A DNA stretch of 64,000 nt from the NCBI GenBank assembly GCA_021234155.1, contig JAJEKV010000022.1, positions 5,973,852 through 6,037,851 on the forward strand. The letters are read 5' to 3'. The stretch comes from Isoetes taiwanensis. Taxonomy: Eukaryota > Streptophyta > Lycopodiopsida > Isoetales > Isoetaceae. The notes beneath the pieces are model-generated. The model was given only the letters and a program-made list of their open reading frames with translations, was not told the origin of the DNA and did no database searches. Shown here in pieces: positions 20,377-31,100 of the stretch; the first letter of the stretch is position 1, and each line of letters starts with the position of its first letter. Made by a program: the position numbers and the translations under genes.

Positions 20377-21016
20377 AGCATTTGTAACAACATTATCTTT
20401 TTTTCTGGGTAATAATCAATTGTGAAATCATACCCTTGCAGTAATCCCATCCAACGTCGTTGATGATTATTCAAATGCGGCTGACGAATAAAATATTTAA
20501 GGCTAGCATGATCAGTCTTCAAAACAAAAAATTGCCAAGCAAATAGTGTCTTCAAATCCTTAATGCATGGATGACTGCTAGCATTTCGAAATCATGAGTA
20601 GGATAACCCTTTTCAGTTGGAGACTCATAAGCACAAATCCTTTTTTCTTGCATCAAGACTCCTCCTATTGCAACTTTTGAGGCATCAGTCACAATTTGGA
20701 AAGACAATTCCATGTTAGGCACTTTAAGCACATGGCTTGTAACCAATGCCTCTTTGAGCACACTAAAGCCAGTTTCACAATTTGCATCCTATACAAATTC
20801 CTTTTCGTTGAGAGAGGTAAGTGAAGCAGCTTTCTTAGCAAAATCTTTAATGAACTCTGGATAGTAACCTGCTAAGATTATAAAAGACCTTACTTCCTTG
20901 ACAGATCTCGGTATGGGCCAACTTTGAATAGCTTCAATCTTTGATGGATCTGATTCAATTCCATTGCTTGAAATCAATTGCCAAGATAACTTATTTTCTG
21001 CTGGGCAAAAGCACAT
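20316..21016 (-). pseudogene. RT connection and RNase H, broken
   Basis: Frames at 21,016-20,789, 20,761-20,552 and 20,555-20,316 cover the RT thumb (VKEVRSFIILAGYY), the RNase H start (FQIVTDASKVAIGGVLMQE, catalytic Asp in TDAS) and HDFEMLAVIHALRI (Glu helix), then TDHASLKYFI. The domain order is normal. Frameshifts separate the pieces. Confidence 0.75.
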
Positions 21017-21090
21017 TTAGACATCTTTCCATCAAGTTTGGAGTCCCTCAAGATAGTCAACACTTCTCTCAAATGTTCTACATGCTCTTC

Positions 21091-21850
21091 TTATGTCCTA
21101 GAGTAAACCAAGATATCATCAAAGAATATTAGGACAAATTTGTCAAGTTGCTTTCTAAATGTATCATTCATCAATCTCATGAATGTAGCAGGTGCGTCAA
21201 TTAAGTCAAATAGCATGACCACAAACTCATAATGGCCATAACGGGTTCTAAAAGTGACCTTGTAAATATCAGACTCTTGGATCCTTATCTGGTGATATCC
21301 AGACCTAAGATGAATCTTTGAGAAATATTTAGTTTGCTCTACTTGATCAAACAACTCATTAATATGGGGCAAAGCATACCTATTCTTCAGAGTAATCTGA
21401 TTCAACATCCTATAATCAATACATAATCTTAGAGTACCATCTTTCTTTTTCACAAATAGCACAGGTGCTCCAAGTGGTGAAGTACTTGGATGGATAAACC
21501 TTTGATCTAGCAATTGGGCCAATTGTTTCTTAAGTTTCATCAATTTTAGGGCATGAAATCGGTAAGGCAGTCTAGAAGTAGGAGCAGATCTATGGATCAA
21601 TTGTATTTCATGGTCAACTGCTCTAAAGTGGAGGTAACTCATTCAACTCTTGAGGAAAAATATCCTGAAATTCTTCTAGCAGGCCTTTGACTTCACTGAT
21701 GACTAATTCCCTTTCTAAGTCAGTCACATTCCCAATAAATATTAAGCATCCTTTTCTCAAATACCTTTTGGCTTGCCTATAACTGAGGGGTTCAACTTTT
21801 TCAATTTTCAAACTTATTTTGAAGCCTATACTCCATTCCCATTTCATCAT
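21091..21850 (-). pseudogene. Reverse transcriptase (chromovirus), nearly continuous
   Basis: The frame 21,642-21,091 is open for 183 codons and has [44 protein letters not shown] (the first catalytic Asp, normally KIDL, reads His) and FFDDILVYS with the YxDD-type pair intact. The preceding frame (21,850-21,623) holds the RT approach, ending in [20 protein letters not shown] frameshift joins them near 21,630. Confidence 0.85.
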
Positions 21851-21947
21851 GACAAAGAACTACCCCAGAAAAGTAGTCTATCAAAGCCTTAACATCTCTA
21901 AGCCATGCTAATCCTAGAATGATATCATAATCACTCAAACCAATCAC

Positions 21948-22229
21948 CTAAAACTTAGTACTAGAGATCATATCGCCTACTTGAAATTCTAATTGTGGGA
22001 CAGTTGCATTATAATATCTAATCTTTTCGTCAGCCATTTCAACTTCCTTTGCTTTTCGTTTCTTAACTTCAAGACATAAACTTTCAACCATTCTAGGTGA
22101 CATAAAATTATGTGTAATGCCACAATCATTAAAAAATGCAACTTTTCTACTACAAATAATACGTGGTATCTGAAGTACTCCGGTCTGCGTGTTTGCTTTA
22201 CCTCCTTCCACAGCGGCATACACAAACAT
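21948..22229 (-). pseudogene. Retroviral-type aspartic protease fragment
   Basis: The 93-codon frame contains VAFFNDCGITHNFMSP. DCGITHNF corresponds to the D-S/T/C-G-A-T-H-x-F active site of chromovirus proteases. VEMADEK and PQLEFQVGDM follow, as in the family. The frame ends at FKV-like text near 21,948. The upstream gag part is absent. Confidence 0.75.
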
Positions 22230-22344
22230 TGGTGCTTACTAATTCATTCTTCTACTTGAACTATTTAAGTCAAATTCAAGATCTAGTTAATAGTATGTTC
22301 TAACCTTAAACTTGATGGTTCATTATCATTTGACGAATCTGGAA

Positions 22345-22560
22345 CTACAGATTATTTCAGATCTTCAACATAAAAATAGCTGCTTGCATCATACCAAGAT
22401 GGTAAATTATCTTTAGAAAGAGATTCGTGAGTTTGAATCCTATTCAACAAAACATGAGATAGGCAACTAAGAGCTTCTTCTTTGCTCATGTAATTCTGGT
22501 ACATCCAACATCCTTCCAAGTGACCCCACAACTTAGCTAGCTCCACCTCTATCTTTCCTA
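22345..22560 (-). pseudogene. Conserved ~100-aa ORF, copy F, fused in frame to integrase
   Basis: The frame 22,975-22,352 runs without a stop from the integrase core (VEDQLKIIRENLHKI) into PLGKIEVELAKLWGHLEGCW and on to YFYVEDLK. The start codon and first residues of the ORF are missing. The junction is at about 22,561. Confidence 0.55.
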
Positions 22561-22562
22561 AA

Positions 22563-23525
22563 GGGATCTTATGCAAATTCTCTCGAATTATTTTCAACTG
22601 GTCTTCCACATTCTCACTTAATGTGTTGGCAGCTTCCAGTTGTACATGTGGATCTCTCCAATTCACTGGATATCTACATTCCTCACCATACATTTCTTGG
22701 AAAGGGCTCATTCCTATGGAGTTGTGGAAGGTATTATTGTAGGCAAACTCTATCAATGGAAGATACGCATCCCAGTTGTATGGATGTTCGGGCACATACA
22801 TTCTAAGCATGTCCTCAACAACTTGATTAACTCTTTCAACTTGACCATCTGTCTCGGGATAAAACATGGTACTCAGACACAATTGAGTTTGAACGTTTTG
22901 GAACAACCCTTGCCAAAATCGACCCATGAATTTGCTATTTCTATTCGAAATGATGTTGCTAGGCATTCCATGCAATCAAAATATTTCTTTAATAAAGATT
23001 TTGGCAACATCAAGAGCATTAGCTGTAGACTTGATTGGCATGAAGTGTGCTTGCTTTGTCAATTTATCTACAACAATATAGATAGCATCATAGCCTGATC
23101 TAGTTCGTGGCAATCCTACAATAAAGTCCATTCCAATAGAATCCCACTTCCTAACTAGCACACCTAGTGGTTGCAGCAATCCAGCAGATCTCATGTATGT
23201 TCCCTTAACCTTTTGATATTGTAAACACTTGACAACGTATTCTTGAGCCTCACGCTTTATTCTTGGCCAAAAGAATTGGTGCCGAACTTTTCTTAGAGTC
23301 TTATTAATTCCAGGATGCCCTGCTATTGGGCTATCATGCATTTCATATAAAATCTTCTGAATTACATCCCTATCTTGGGGTATATCTTACCCTTGTAATA
23401 TAGAACTCCATTTTGCAGTTGATAATGCTCGACTGTCTCTCCTTTTTGTATCCTTGCAATGTTTGATCCAAAGTATTTGTCATTGACCCACTTTGAGTTT
23501 ACGGTCTCCTGCCAGGAACAACCCA
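22563..23525 (-). pseudogene. Second integrase fragment of the chromovirus
   Basis: The minus strand carries the zinc-binding part (23,341-22,976: HDSPIAGHPGINKT, CLQYQKVKG, and the first catalytic Asp in DSIGMDFIVGLP), then, after a short frame break, the core with SNRNSKF replacing the usual SDRDSKF and DGQVERVNQVVE. The upstream end starts at the TTAGTAGTGTGGG position of pol, directly after the tail of ORF copy G. The first Asp and Glu are retained; the second Asp is changed to Asn. Confidence 0.8.
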
Positions 23526-23544
23526 CACTACTAATTCATTCTTC

Positions 23545-24200
23545 TACTTAAGCGATTTAAATCAAATTCAAAATTTAGTTAGTTAATAGTATGTTCTAAT
23601 CTTAAATTTGACAGTTCTTTATCATTTGACGAATATGGAACTACAAATTTAGGTTTCAGATCTTCAACACAAAAATAGCCACTTGCGTCACACCAAGACG
23701 GTAAATTATCTTTAGAAAAAAGATTCATGAGTTTTGACAATCTTATTCAAGAAAAAGTGAGATAGACAACTAAGAGCTTTTTCTTTGCTCATGTAATCCT
23801 GGTACATCCAACATCCTTCCAAGTGACCCACAACTCAGCTAGCTCCATCTCTACCTTTCCTAAAGGTAACTATGGGCCATTTGCTACATTTAATAAACAC
23901 ACAAGTTAGACTTACGTCTAAGTGAATATATATGCCTTGTAAGAAACATCACATTTCATGAAATGTAAAGTGAAATTTCAATATTCGTTAGAACATCATC
24001 AATCTACTATATGGGATGATGAGTCCTCGCTTCTCACGCAATGCCCATACAAAGCACAGAAGCCTCCCGATTAGCCTCTTGAGGCTCCACTCAAAGGCGG
24101 AGTCAATGACGCAATTTACACTCGCATCCTGGGGCGTCTACCATGAGTGCTTCAGATGATGTCAAATCATTACTGAGAATCAATATTTATGTATGAACTA
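23545..24200 (-). mobile_element. LTR-like unit fragment with ORF copy G
   Basis: The minus-strand sequence from about 24,200 matches unit copy 1 from about 9,580, including GATTCTC-GTAATGATTTGACATCATC. It passes through the splice-acceptor-like stretch to the ~100-codon ORF with ATG at 23,880 and ends in the tail AAGTAGAAGAATGAATTAGTA near 23,530. The ORF is shifted soon after its start by a missing base (TAAAGGTAAC for TAAAGGGTAAC). The 5' part of the unit is missing. Confidence 0.6.
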
Positions 24201-24326
24201 ATATGTTCTATATGCATTTCCAAGGCAGACTGTACATCAGAGGGCATAATATCAGCCTATACATGATATAAGCAAAGAACAACCAAAAAACAACTAAAAA
24301 ACAAAAGAGCGAAAGAAAAAGAACAT

Positions 24327-24327
24327 A

Positions 24328-24359
<32 letters not shown>
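24327..24359. repeat. (AAAG)n microsatellite at LINE 3' end
   Basis: About eight AAAG units lie directly after the 3' terminus of the minus-strand LINE, where a tail of simple repeats is expected. Confidence 0.9.
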
Positions 24360-24360
<1 letters not shown>

Positions 24361-24639
24361 TTTTATCGTCCATTGAGACCAATCGGCCTATGGGACCCAG
24401 AAGAAGCGTAGCAAACTTATTACTGTCCGGGTTAAAAAACCCCCGCCCCAAAGGGTTTTCGAGGGAAAAATCGTGGCAGTAATAAGAATGTTGTCAAACT
24501 GTACAAGTATACATTATCATGAAATAAATGTATATATACATGTCAAGTGTGTGCCCAAGGACATAGATGATCTCGCATGTCCATAACCTCCTGAAGTTAT
24601 GATCCCAGCACCCGTACGGAAGCCGTGCTCAATGTCACA

Positions 24640-24904
24640 TGTAGCGGCTGGCAAGGCCTGACCAACTCAGCATAGCGCGTCCGGATTTGATCATATGTTG
24701 TGCAACTTTGAAGAGTATGAGATTCATTCTCAATGACTCCCATTTAATAGCATTGACAGAGCCTGTCCTGGTGTGGCTCACCAATCCATCTGCCCATCTC
24801 AATTTGAAGATGGTGTGCTCCTGTGCAAATGGAGGCAATGAGTCTGCGCCTTTTCATGGGCAAGTGGGTACGCAGGTAGCAACATGTAGCAAAATAACAG
24901 GGGG
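24640..24904 (-). pseudogene. LINE family 1 extreme C-terminus
   Basis: In shifted frames the minus strand reads HLPMKRRRLIASIC, GAHHLQIEMGRW, DRLCQC and YDQIRTRYAEL. This is the R-I-G-x-H-x-L then C-x2-C...H...C finish common at the end of plant LINE ORF2 proteins. The equivalent in the 42-kb copy is at about 42,020-42,230. Confidence 0.65.
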
Positions 24905-25280
24905 TTTTAGGGGGATTGGATATAGATATAATTCCTAAAACTATAGACCATATCCCTAAATTAATGCAATGGGTTGTTATAAAAAAAACATTGATTTAAG
25001 ATAAAAAATAATCACGTTAGCTCACTGGTTATATTGGTTAAAGTAGTCTTATTAGATTTAGAACATTGAGTTATCTTGGTAGAGGTTCGAGCCCCCGTGT
25101 TTTAAATTTTATAATTTTAAGCGAAGCTGTATAGAGGCTCGATATACCATCAAAACCTTAGGCAAACTCGTATTTGACATCTCAGAATCATAGGCGCCTC
25201 CAATCATAAATGAGCATAAGCGAAACGAGAGATGCCCAGAGGATCCAACATATGGTCTTGGCCGTAGGATCGACGGATCC
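24905..25280 (+). mobile_element. SINE-like insertion inside the LINE
   Basis: LINE homology is continuous on both sides when compared with the copy at 41,219-42,470, but these 375 bp have no counterpart there. They contain good A and B boxes (25,018-25,094) on the plus strand. No target duplication was identified with certainty, so the exact ends are approximate. Confidence 0.5.
25018..25094 (+). other. tRNA-type A and B boxes of the SINE-like insertion
   Basis: TAGCTCACTGG fits the A-box consensus and GGTTCGAGCCC the B-box consensus. The 55-base spacing is longer than in most tRNAs, nearer to class II tRNAs, and the cloverleaf does not close, so this is a SINE head rather than a tRNA gene. 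Confidence 0.6.
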
Positions 25281-25818
25281 GACGACTATGGTAGTCCAAT
25301 GTGGGATTTATGTGGCACTGGTAGTGTGCTGTCTTGACCTGTTCAAGGGCACTGGCATCTCAAAGCTTGCTGAGGAAGCAAGCGTCAAGATATTGCCTCA
25401 AGCTATGGCAATCTGCCTCTGTTTGCACATGTATGCACCTGTGTTCCTGCTCTATCCATCTAGCCAACCATTGAGCTCTCTTTTCCCTCTAGCAGGCCTT
25501 GAGGCACTGCGGCCCCATTGCCATGATATAAGCTAGGCTAGGGAGACGAGCATCGTCCATATTGACCACCTTCTGAAAATAGACAATGTGGCGATCAAGG
25601 GCCGCCCTCTGAAGAGGCAAGAATCCCGTCTCCTGCAGTAGAATTTGATATAGGACTGTGGACTTCACCCCTAGTGCTCGTACCAACCAAGTAGCGAGGG
25701 ATACTACTGGGCCCCATACTTCAACCCCGTATAAAAGGACAGGCTCCACTAAGACTTTGAACAGGTGTGACTGATGGTCCCAATCATACAACTCCGCTCT
25801 ATGACTATTGTTTTGCAT
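25281..25818 (-). pseudogene. LINE family 1 post-RT region
   Basis: The frame 25,818-25,489 reads LYDWDHQSHLFKVLVEPVLLYGVEVWGPVVS and later ARLPSLAYIMAMGPQCLKAC. The following part, to 25,281, parallels the plus-strand copy at 41,771-42,010 in shifted frames. LLYGVEVWG is the conserved helix found after the RT palm in many plant LINEs. Confidence 0.8.
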
Positions 25819-25892
25819 TGCATATAGTGCCTTCTAGCCCGCCGTCACTCATAGCCGTATGGATGCGTCCTAGTGCATAGTAGAAGGAAACT

Positions 25893-27503
25893 CTACTCCC
25901 AAATATTTGTATATGGATGCCACTTCCACATTTTGCCCTCGATAACTAAAGGTGGGGATCCTCGGCTGACGCGAGGATGATATGAGAACCACTTTAGTCT
26001 TGCCAGGTTGACGCGCATATCAGTTGCTTGGCAAAATGTGTCCAGGGCATCGAGATGTCGTTGCATGTCTGCTGGTGTGTAAGCTAGGAGGCCCACATCA
26101 TCAGCATCTATTAACTGCCTGATGATCTGGTGGAGAAGGTGAGCTCTGTCGCCCCCATTATCAGCAAGCCAGCTCTCCAGTTGATCAATGTAAAGCCCAA
26201 ACAATGTTGGGGAGAGAGGGCATCCCTGACGAACCCCGATATTACTATCAAATGGCTGGTTTGTCAGCTGCAACCGACCCGAGCATCTTTCATATAGCCT
26301 GTACACTGCATTTTGCAAATCTACAGGAACCCCCAACTGTCGCAATCTTGCCCATAGTTTTTCCCGAGACACAGTGTCAAACGCCTTCGCAAAATCCACG
26401 AAGCAACAATATAGATCATGACAACGGTTCCTGTTATCTTCAACCAGAGTTCGCAATGTGAAGATGTGGTCAATGGTTGAGTGCCGGGGTTTGAATCCTG
26501 CCTGGGTGAGGGCCCGCACCTCTGCTGCCTCTGCCCAGCCCGTCAACTGCTGGTCGAGAATCCCAGCAAGCAGTTTTGCAAACACCGAACTGACCATGAT
26601 TGTTCGGTAATTGGCTAGGCAGTGCGGGTCACATGCCTTATAGATGGGAACAACTCTGCTATTGGTCCACTGCAGTGGGAAGCCTTCTTGTAATGCCTTG
26701 TTGAACAAGGCGGTCAGCACTGGTACTATGGGAGGCCCTGCCCACTTAAGCAATTCTGCCTGCATACCATCCAGGTCTGGCACTTTCCCATTGGCAAGAC
26801 GTTGTAAGCCTTGTTCCACGTCCGAATCTGTGATTTCTAGCACTGGGCCTTCTTGCAGAGGTAATGCTGCATGTGCACCCTGAGGGTCATATAGTTGTTG
26901 CAAGTATTGCCTCCTGATGTTTCCCGTGGATTGTACTGGCTTTCTAAGAACCCTTCGCCAGAAGGTCCTGGAGTGACGTTCCAGGAGGTAAAACATTTCC
27001 CTTTGATGCGCTGCAATGTACCTGGCTTTTCTAGCTTTAAGGAAGACGCGGTACTGTCTGACTGCATGTGGGCGTAAAGCTGGGTCTATGACCTGGCGGA
27101 GCCAGCGTTTGTGTTCCTTGCACTCTGCATCAAACCATTGATTACGTGGGAAGGTTGTGTTCCTGGAGGTCCGTCGCGGGTGGCTTATCCCAAAGCACCT
27201 CTCTGCCACAGTTCTAAGCACATCAGTCAGCCGGCCTGTCTGTTGCTCTAGTGTAGGATATTGCAAAATTTCTGCCAGGTCATCTATAAGCATCTGGGCA
27301 TAAGCCCCTGCATGTTCATAATCCAATCGCAGCTGAGGCATGTGAGAAGTTGTTGCACAGGGGGTTCGCACAACCTGCCAAGCCAACTTTAAGTAAAGTG
27401 GTAAGTGGTCTGAGTCGATCTCTTCATCCCTATTAGTTGTTCCCACCTGGAAGTGCTTGACGACATGCATATCCTGCTCAGGCACCAGCACATAGTCCAC
27501 CAC
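25893..27503 (-). pseudogene. LINE reverse transcriptase, 536-codon open frame
   Basis: This is the longest transposon frame in the window. It starts in the endonuclease end (EIDSDHLPLYLKLAW, containing the SDHxP motif). The RT has GFKPRHSTIDHIFTLRTLVE, FVDFAKAFDTVSREKLW (first catalytic Asp), VRQGCPLSPTLFGLYIDQLE and LIDADDVGLL (YADD-type box with both Asp kept; the usual Tyr reads Ile-Asp). The enzyme would perform target-primed reverse transcription. The frame ends early at 25,893 after a frame change; the remaining C-terminus is in other frames. With all catalytic Asp residues kept and no internal stop, this copy is not very old. Confidence 0.88.
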
Positions 27504-28175
27504 ACTAGATCCTCCCCCCGGTTTTCTTGTCTACAAGTGCTCTTGCAGGTGGACGGCCACTGTGCCAATCCATTGCAGATTACCAGGTCAAAGATACCAC
27601 AAAGCAAAAGCAACTGTCTACCATAGCGCGTGACCTGATTGTCATCTGATGTCCGTGGCCAAGCTCCTTCTACATGACGCAGCTGCAATATATCATCAGT
27701 CAAGGGATCAAATCTCATGGGTTGTTCATACCCCGGTGCATGCATTGAAGTGCACAACTGCTTATGCCGTTGTATGCCATCATATAGATCGACATAGGGG
27801 TCCAGCCTATCCACATTCGAGTGGGTGTGATAGAAGTTGCTTTCTGCATGTGGAAAGTAGCAGGCTGCCACAAAGAGAGATCTGCTACTGCAGTTTTGCA
27901 CACGCATCCACAGGTACCGGTTGTGCTTGTCTATCTTGAACAAGGAGATTGATTGTGCCAAGGCCGTTCGGTAGTAGCAGGCAATCCCCCATGCCCCTGC
28001 TTTCCTGTGCAATCATTGAAGATTGAGTAGCGCTGGTATCCTGGCAAGTCGGGTATCCTGTGTCCTGCATGCTCCCATGTTTCCATGAAGAAGATGAGAT
28101 CCATGTCTGCGGTGACTGAGTTGAAACTATCTCCCTTCTGCCATAGGAAGCCCTGAAAATTCTAGGAGAAAGGCA
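27389..28175 (-). pseudogene. LINE AP endonuclease domain, frameshifted
   Basis: The minus strand reads NFQGF, then DMDLIFFMETWEHAGHRIPD (the Glu of the ET motif), GHGG, then, in the frame from 28,012, YLWMRVQNCSSRSLFVAACYFP, and ends in the SDHLPL motif in the RT frame. These are the ordered motifs of the exonuclease-endonuclease-phosphatase fold that nicks target DNA. Three frames are needed to read it, so at least two indels occurred. The sequence starts at about 28,175 with no ORF1 upstream. Confidence 0.8.
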
Positions 28176-31100
28176 AGAACTTTTTATTTGCTTTTTCCAA
28201 GCATCTTTATTTCCACGCGAGATTCTAAAATAATATACTCTTGGAGCCCATACTATTTTACATGTTGTTCAATTTCTTTTTACGCCTCCCCTTCCTCATC
28301 CTTCTCTTTCTAACTTGTGTCACTCCCAGATTCCTTCCCTGCATCGTTTGAAATCCTTCTCTACTGACCCTACACTTTTTATACTAACTTCCCTCCTTAG
28401 TTTTTATCATATCATGCCCTCCTTGGGTCTTCCATACCTTGCCCAATGTTATCTGCTCCATGCAGATCCGCAGTCTTTCCAGATCCCTTTTTAACAGCAT
28501 CATGTTTATCTCCATTGGTCTCAATTTCAGTGCCCCATCTATAACGCCATTGTGGTTTCATACCCCCTTGCATACTATACCTAGCTTTGCCATATCCTCA
28601 GTCGAATGTAATATAAGCAGCCTTTGCAATGCACCCTCCAGCAATGTCCGAATACTTAACATCTGCCATGCAGATATCTACAAGCAGTATCCCTTGATAA
28701 TTAGGGCCAGATTCCACTATCGGCATTTTGGTTCGTGGAAGTTAAGGACAACCAATCAAGACGCACCATTTAGAAATTACTCCAGTTTCTGCGATTCCAC
28801 TAGCGATGGAAGTTAAGCCTAGGATTTTGCTTCAGAAGAGGTATGGAAGCAGACGTGGAAGCAGAAAATGTTTCCCTAACTGTCAGGGGATGCCCTCCAT
28901 CTTTTACAGCAGAAGGAACTACCAAGCTGTTAGATGTTGCCACGCATCAGATCAATGCTTCAGATACTGTTGTGGTTTAATTGCCTCCACCACAGTGGAA
29001 TACCTTGGCGGAAGGTTTGTTCCGTTCAATTGAAGGCAATTCATCAAAACTGTGTGGAATCTCGCCCTTAGGTGTTTATGTCATCGAACGAATCTGTATA
29101 AGGAGAAAAAGCTGACTTTGAAGCGCCATCTCTCCCTTGAGCAAGCTTGAAATAAGCTAAGTTTTACACCTTCTAGTTTTATGTTGTCTGTATGCGGCAG
29201 GCATATGTGTCAGTTTACAAACGAGTAGGATAGTTTTCTTATATGCTTCCTCCCCCTTCCTGATTAGTATCGAATTCGAGGCAGTGCATAGTATATCCTT
29301 GTATACTATGCCAGTGCTTCTATTTAATATTTATCATTCTCTACCGTAACCTAGACCGTAATGTATAGGTTGCCAATCCACAATCATTTGCGTTTATGAT
29401 GGTAGAGATGGTATCAGTTTTGATATACCACTTGTATCAGTATAGTAATTACGATTTGGGATGCCTAGTTTTGGTATATGATATACAATGATGCCTATGG
29501 TTTTGTAATACTAGTGACTTGATACTTGAACCGCTGCTAAAGTATTTCAGTGGCCTAAAGAGAATGATTTGACCACTGCAAGAAACGTGAAATATTTTTT
29601 TCAATTAGTCGACTCTTTTGTTTTTTTTTTTCATCTTTTCTTGTATTGCTATTCACACCATAAGACCCCCCAAGTTACTTTACTATATATTAAAGGGTCT
29701 CAAATCTGCTAGGGTTGAGACTTGCAACTTCGACATCATCTCCATGTCAACCTCATATACACTTGATAATGTAGAATACGCAAAATTATCAAGGAGACGT
29801 AATTAGTCGACATATGATGGAGTCTCAAATGGTGTAATATTCCCCGTGTTAACGGGACCTATATAAGCTATAAATAGTGATATCAAGTCCCATTATCAGT
29901 TATGCGCAATTTTAACATGTTTTTTTTACCTTTATATGGCATTTTATGCAGTATACACGTTTTATATACCCAAGCTCAATCTGCCTATATAATTGCCCTA
30001 GTTTCACCATTTGTTGCGTTCTTTCTCTACCAGCATCTTTGCTCCTCCATTCTATTCTACTCTACTTGGCATTCATCAGCCATGGTCTTCAACAACATGT
30101 GTGGATCTATATTTCAAAACGAGCTTGGATGCATGCTCTTTTATTTGTTGTACTATTCATTGCATTCATGGAAAGATAGTCCAAAGTAGCTAACTCTATC
30201 CCAAAGATTAGAAAATGCATCGGTGTAGCAGATCGGTCTAGAGGCATGATGAATCTATTTGGCTTTCAAGTGAAACCAGCTGTTGTCTTCATGAGCTAGG
30301 CACTAGTTGAACATTAATTTATCGAGATTTAGCTTGGCCCATTATCAACAAGGGTATTTTGTAATACAATCTCGTTACATTTGATAATGTCATGTCGAGG
30401 GCAAGGCACATGGATTAGTCCATGACTTGGAGTGTTGAAGTCGAGCTTATACTCCTCTCTCTAATGAGTTGTATGTCTCTCTAGTGAGTTGTACATTAAT
30501 TGGGATTCTGGACATATCAATCCTTTGTTCCTCTTAGGGTGTCTTAAAAACTTAGTTCTCTCTGTAATAATAAAAAAAGTTTGGTTGGGGGGGGAGGGGG
30601 GGAACACACATTCCTAGCCTGCAAATATTAGCAAGTGCATAAATCTGGCTTTCAAGGCCATGAACTAGGTCAAATCTCCCTTTTTTTTCTTGGATCCAGT
30701 AATTCATCTATCCCCAAGCTATGGCCACAACTTTCTTTCCTAAGTATCCACCAGCTAGAAGGTGGACAAAAGAAAAATCTCAATCCTAGCAGTTTGACAA
30801 GTTGCATAGCTCTAGCCCATCTCACTCATTTGGCATCTAGAACAAATCTTAAGTGTCCAACATACACATCTTCTGGAATATGCCAATTACTCACCCCACA
30901 CCCGTAGGGGCTGCCATATCTTTGACTTCTATAGCCCTATCTGCAAATAGGGCCTTTCCTTTTACATTTTCTTTGGATGCTTTAGTTCTCACAACATGTT
31001 GTCTTGCAGACCTGGTGGTATCTTTTGTAGAATTTGGCTTGTCCCATAAGCTATGGTTCCCTTGGACGTCAAAGGCCATCCATCCATTCATCTCTTGCAC

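Larger units (their letters stand above)
18916..22240 (-). mobile_element. Chromodomain Ty3/gypsy retrotransposon pol region
   Basis: Minus-strand order is aspartic protease (22,229-21,948), reverse transcriptase (21,850-21,091), RNase H (21,016-20,316), integrase (20,376-19,412) and integrase C-terminus with chromodomain (19,340-18,916), followed by the LTR-like unit at 18,896. This is the standard chromovirus order. Gag and the 5' LTR are missing: the ~100-codon ORF tail joins the protease region at about 22,245. Stops and frameshifts are scattered through pol. Confidence 0.85.
24356..28175 (-). mobile_element. Long LINE with endonuclease and RT (family 1), interrupted
   Basis: The minus-strand order is AP endonuclease (28,175-27,389), RT (27,503-25,893), a C-terminal region (25,818-25,281 and 24,905-24,640) and a 3' UTR that ends GGTCCCATAGGCCGATTGGTCTC and GACGATAAAAAT, followed by a TTTC repeat tail. 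ORF1 is not seen, so it is 5' truncated. The same 3' end recurs at 42,415-42,466 (plus) and 31,735-31,800 (minus), which identifies one family. About 375 bp of unrelated DNA with a SINE-like head interrupts it at 24,905-25,280. Confidence 0.85.

Noticed and set aside
26204-26883. Plus-strand ORFs across the LINE
   Set aside because: They are shadows of the 536-codon minus-strand RT frame.
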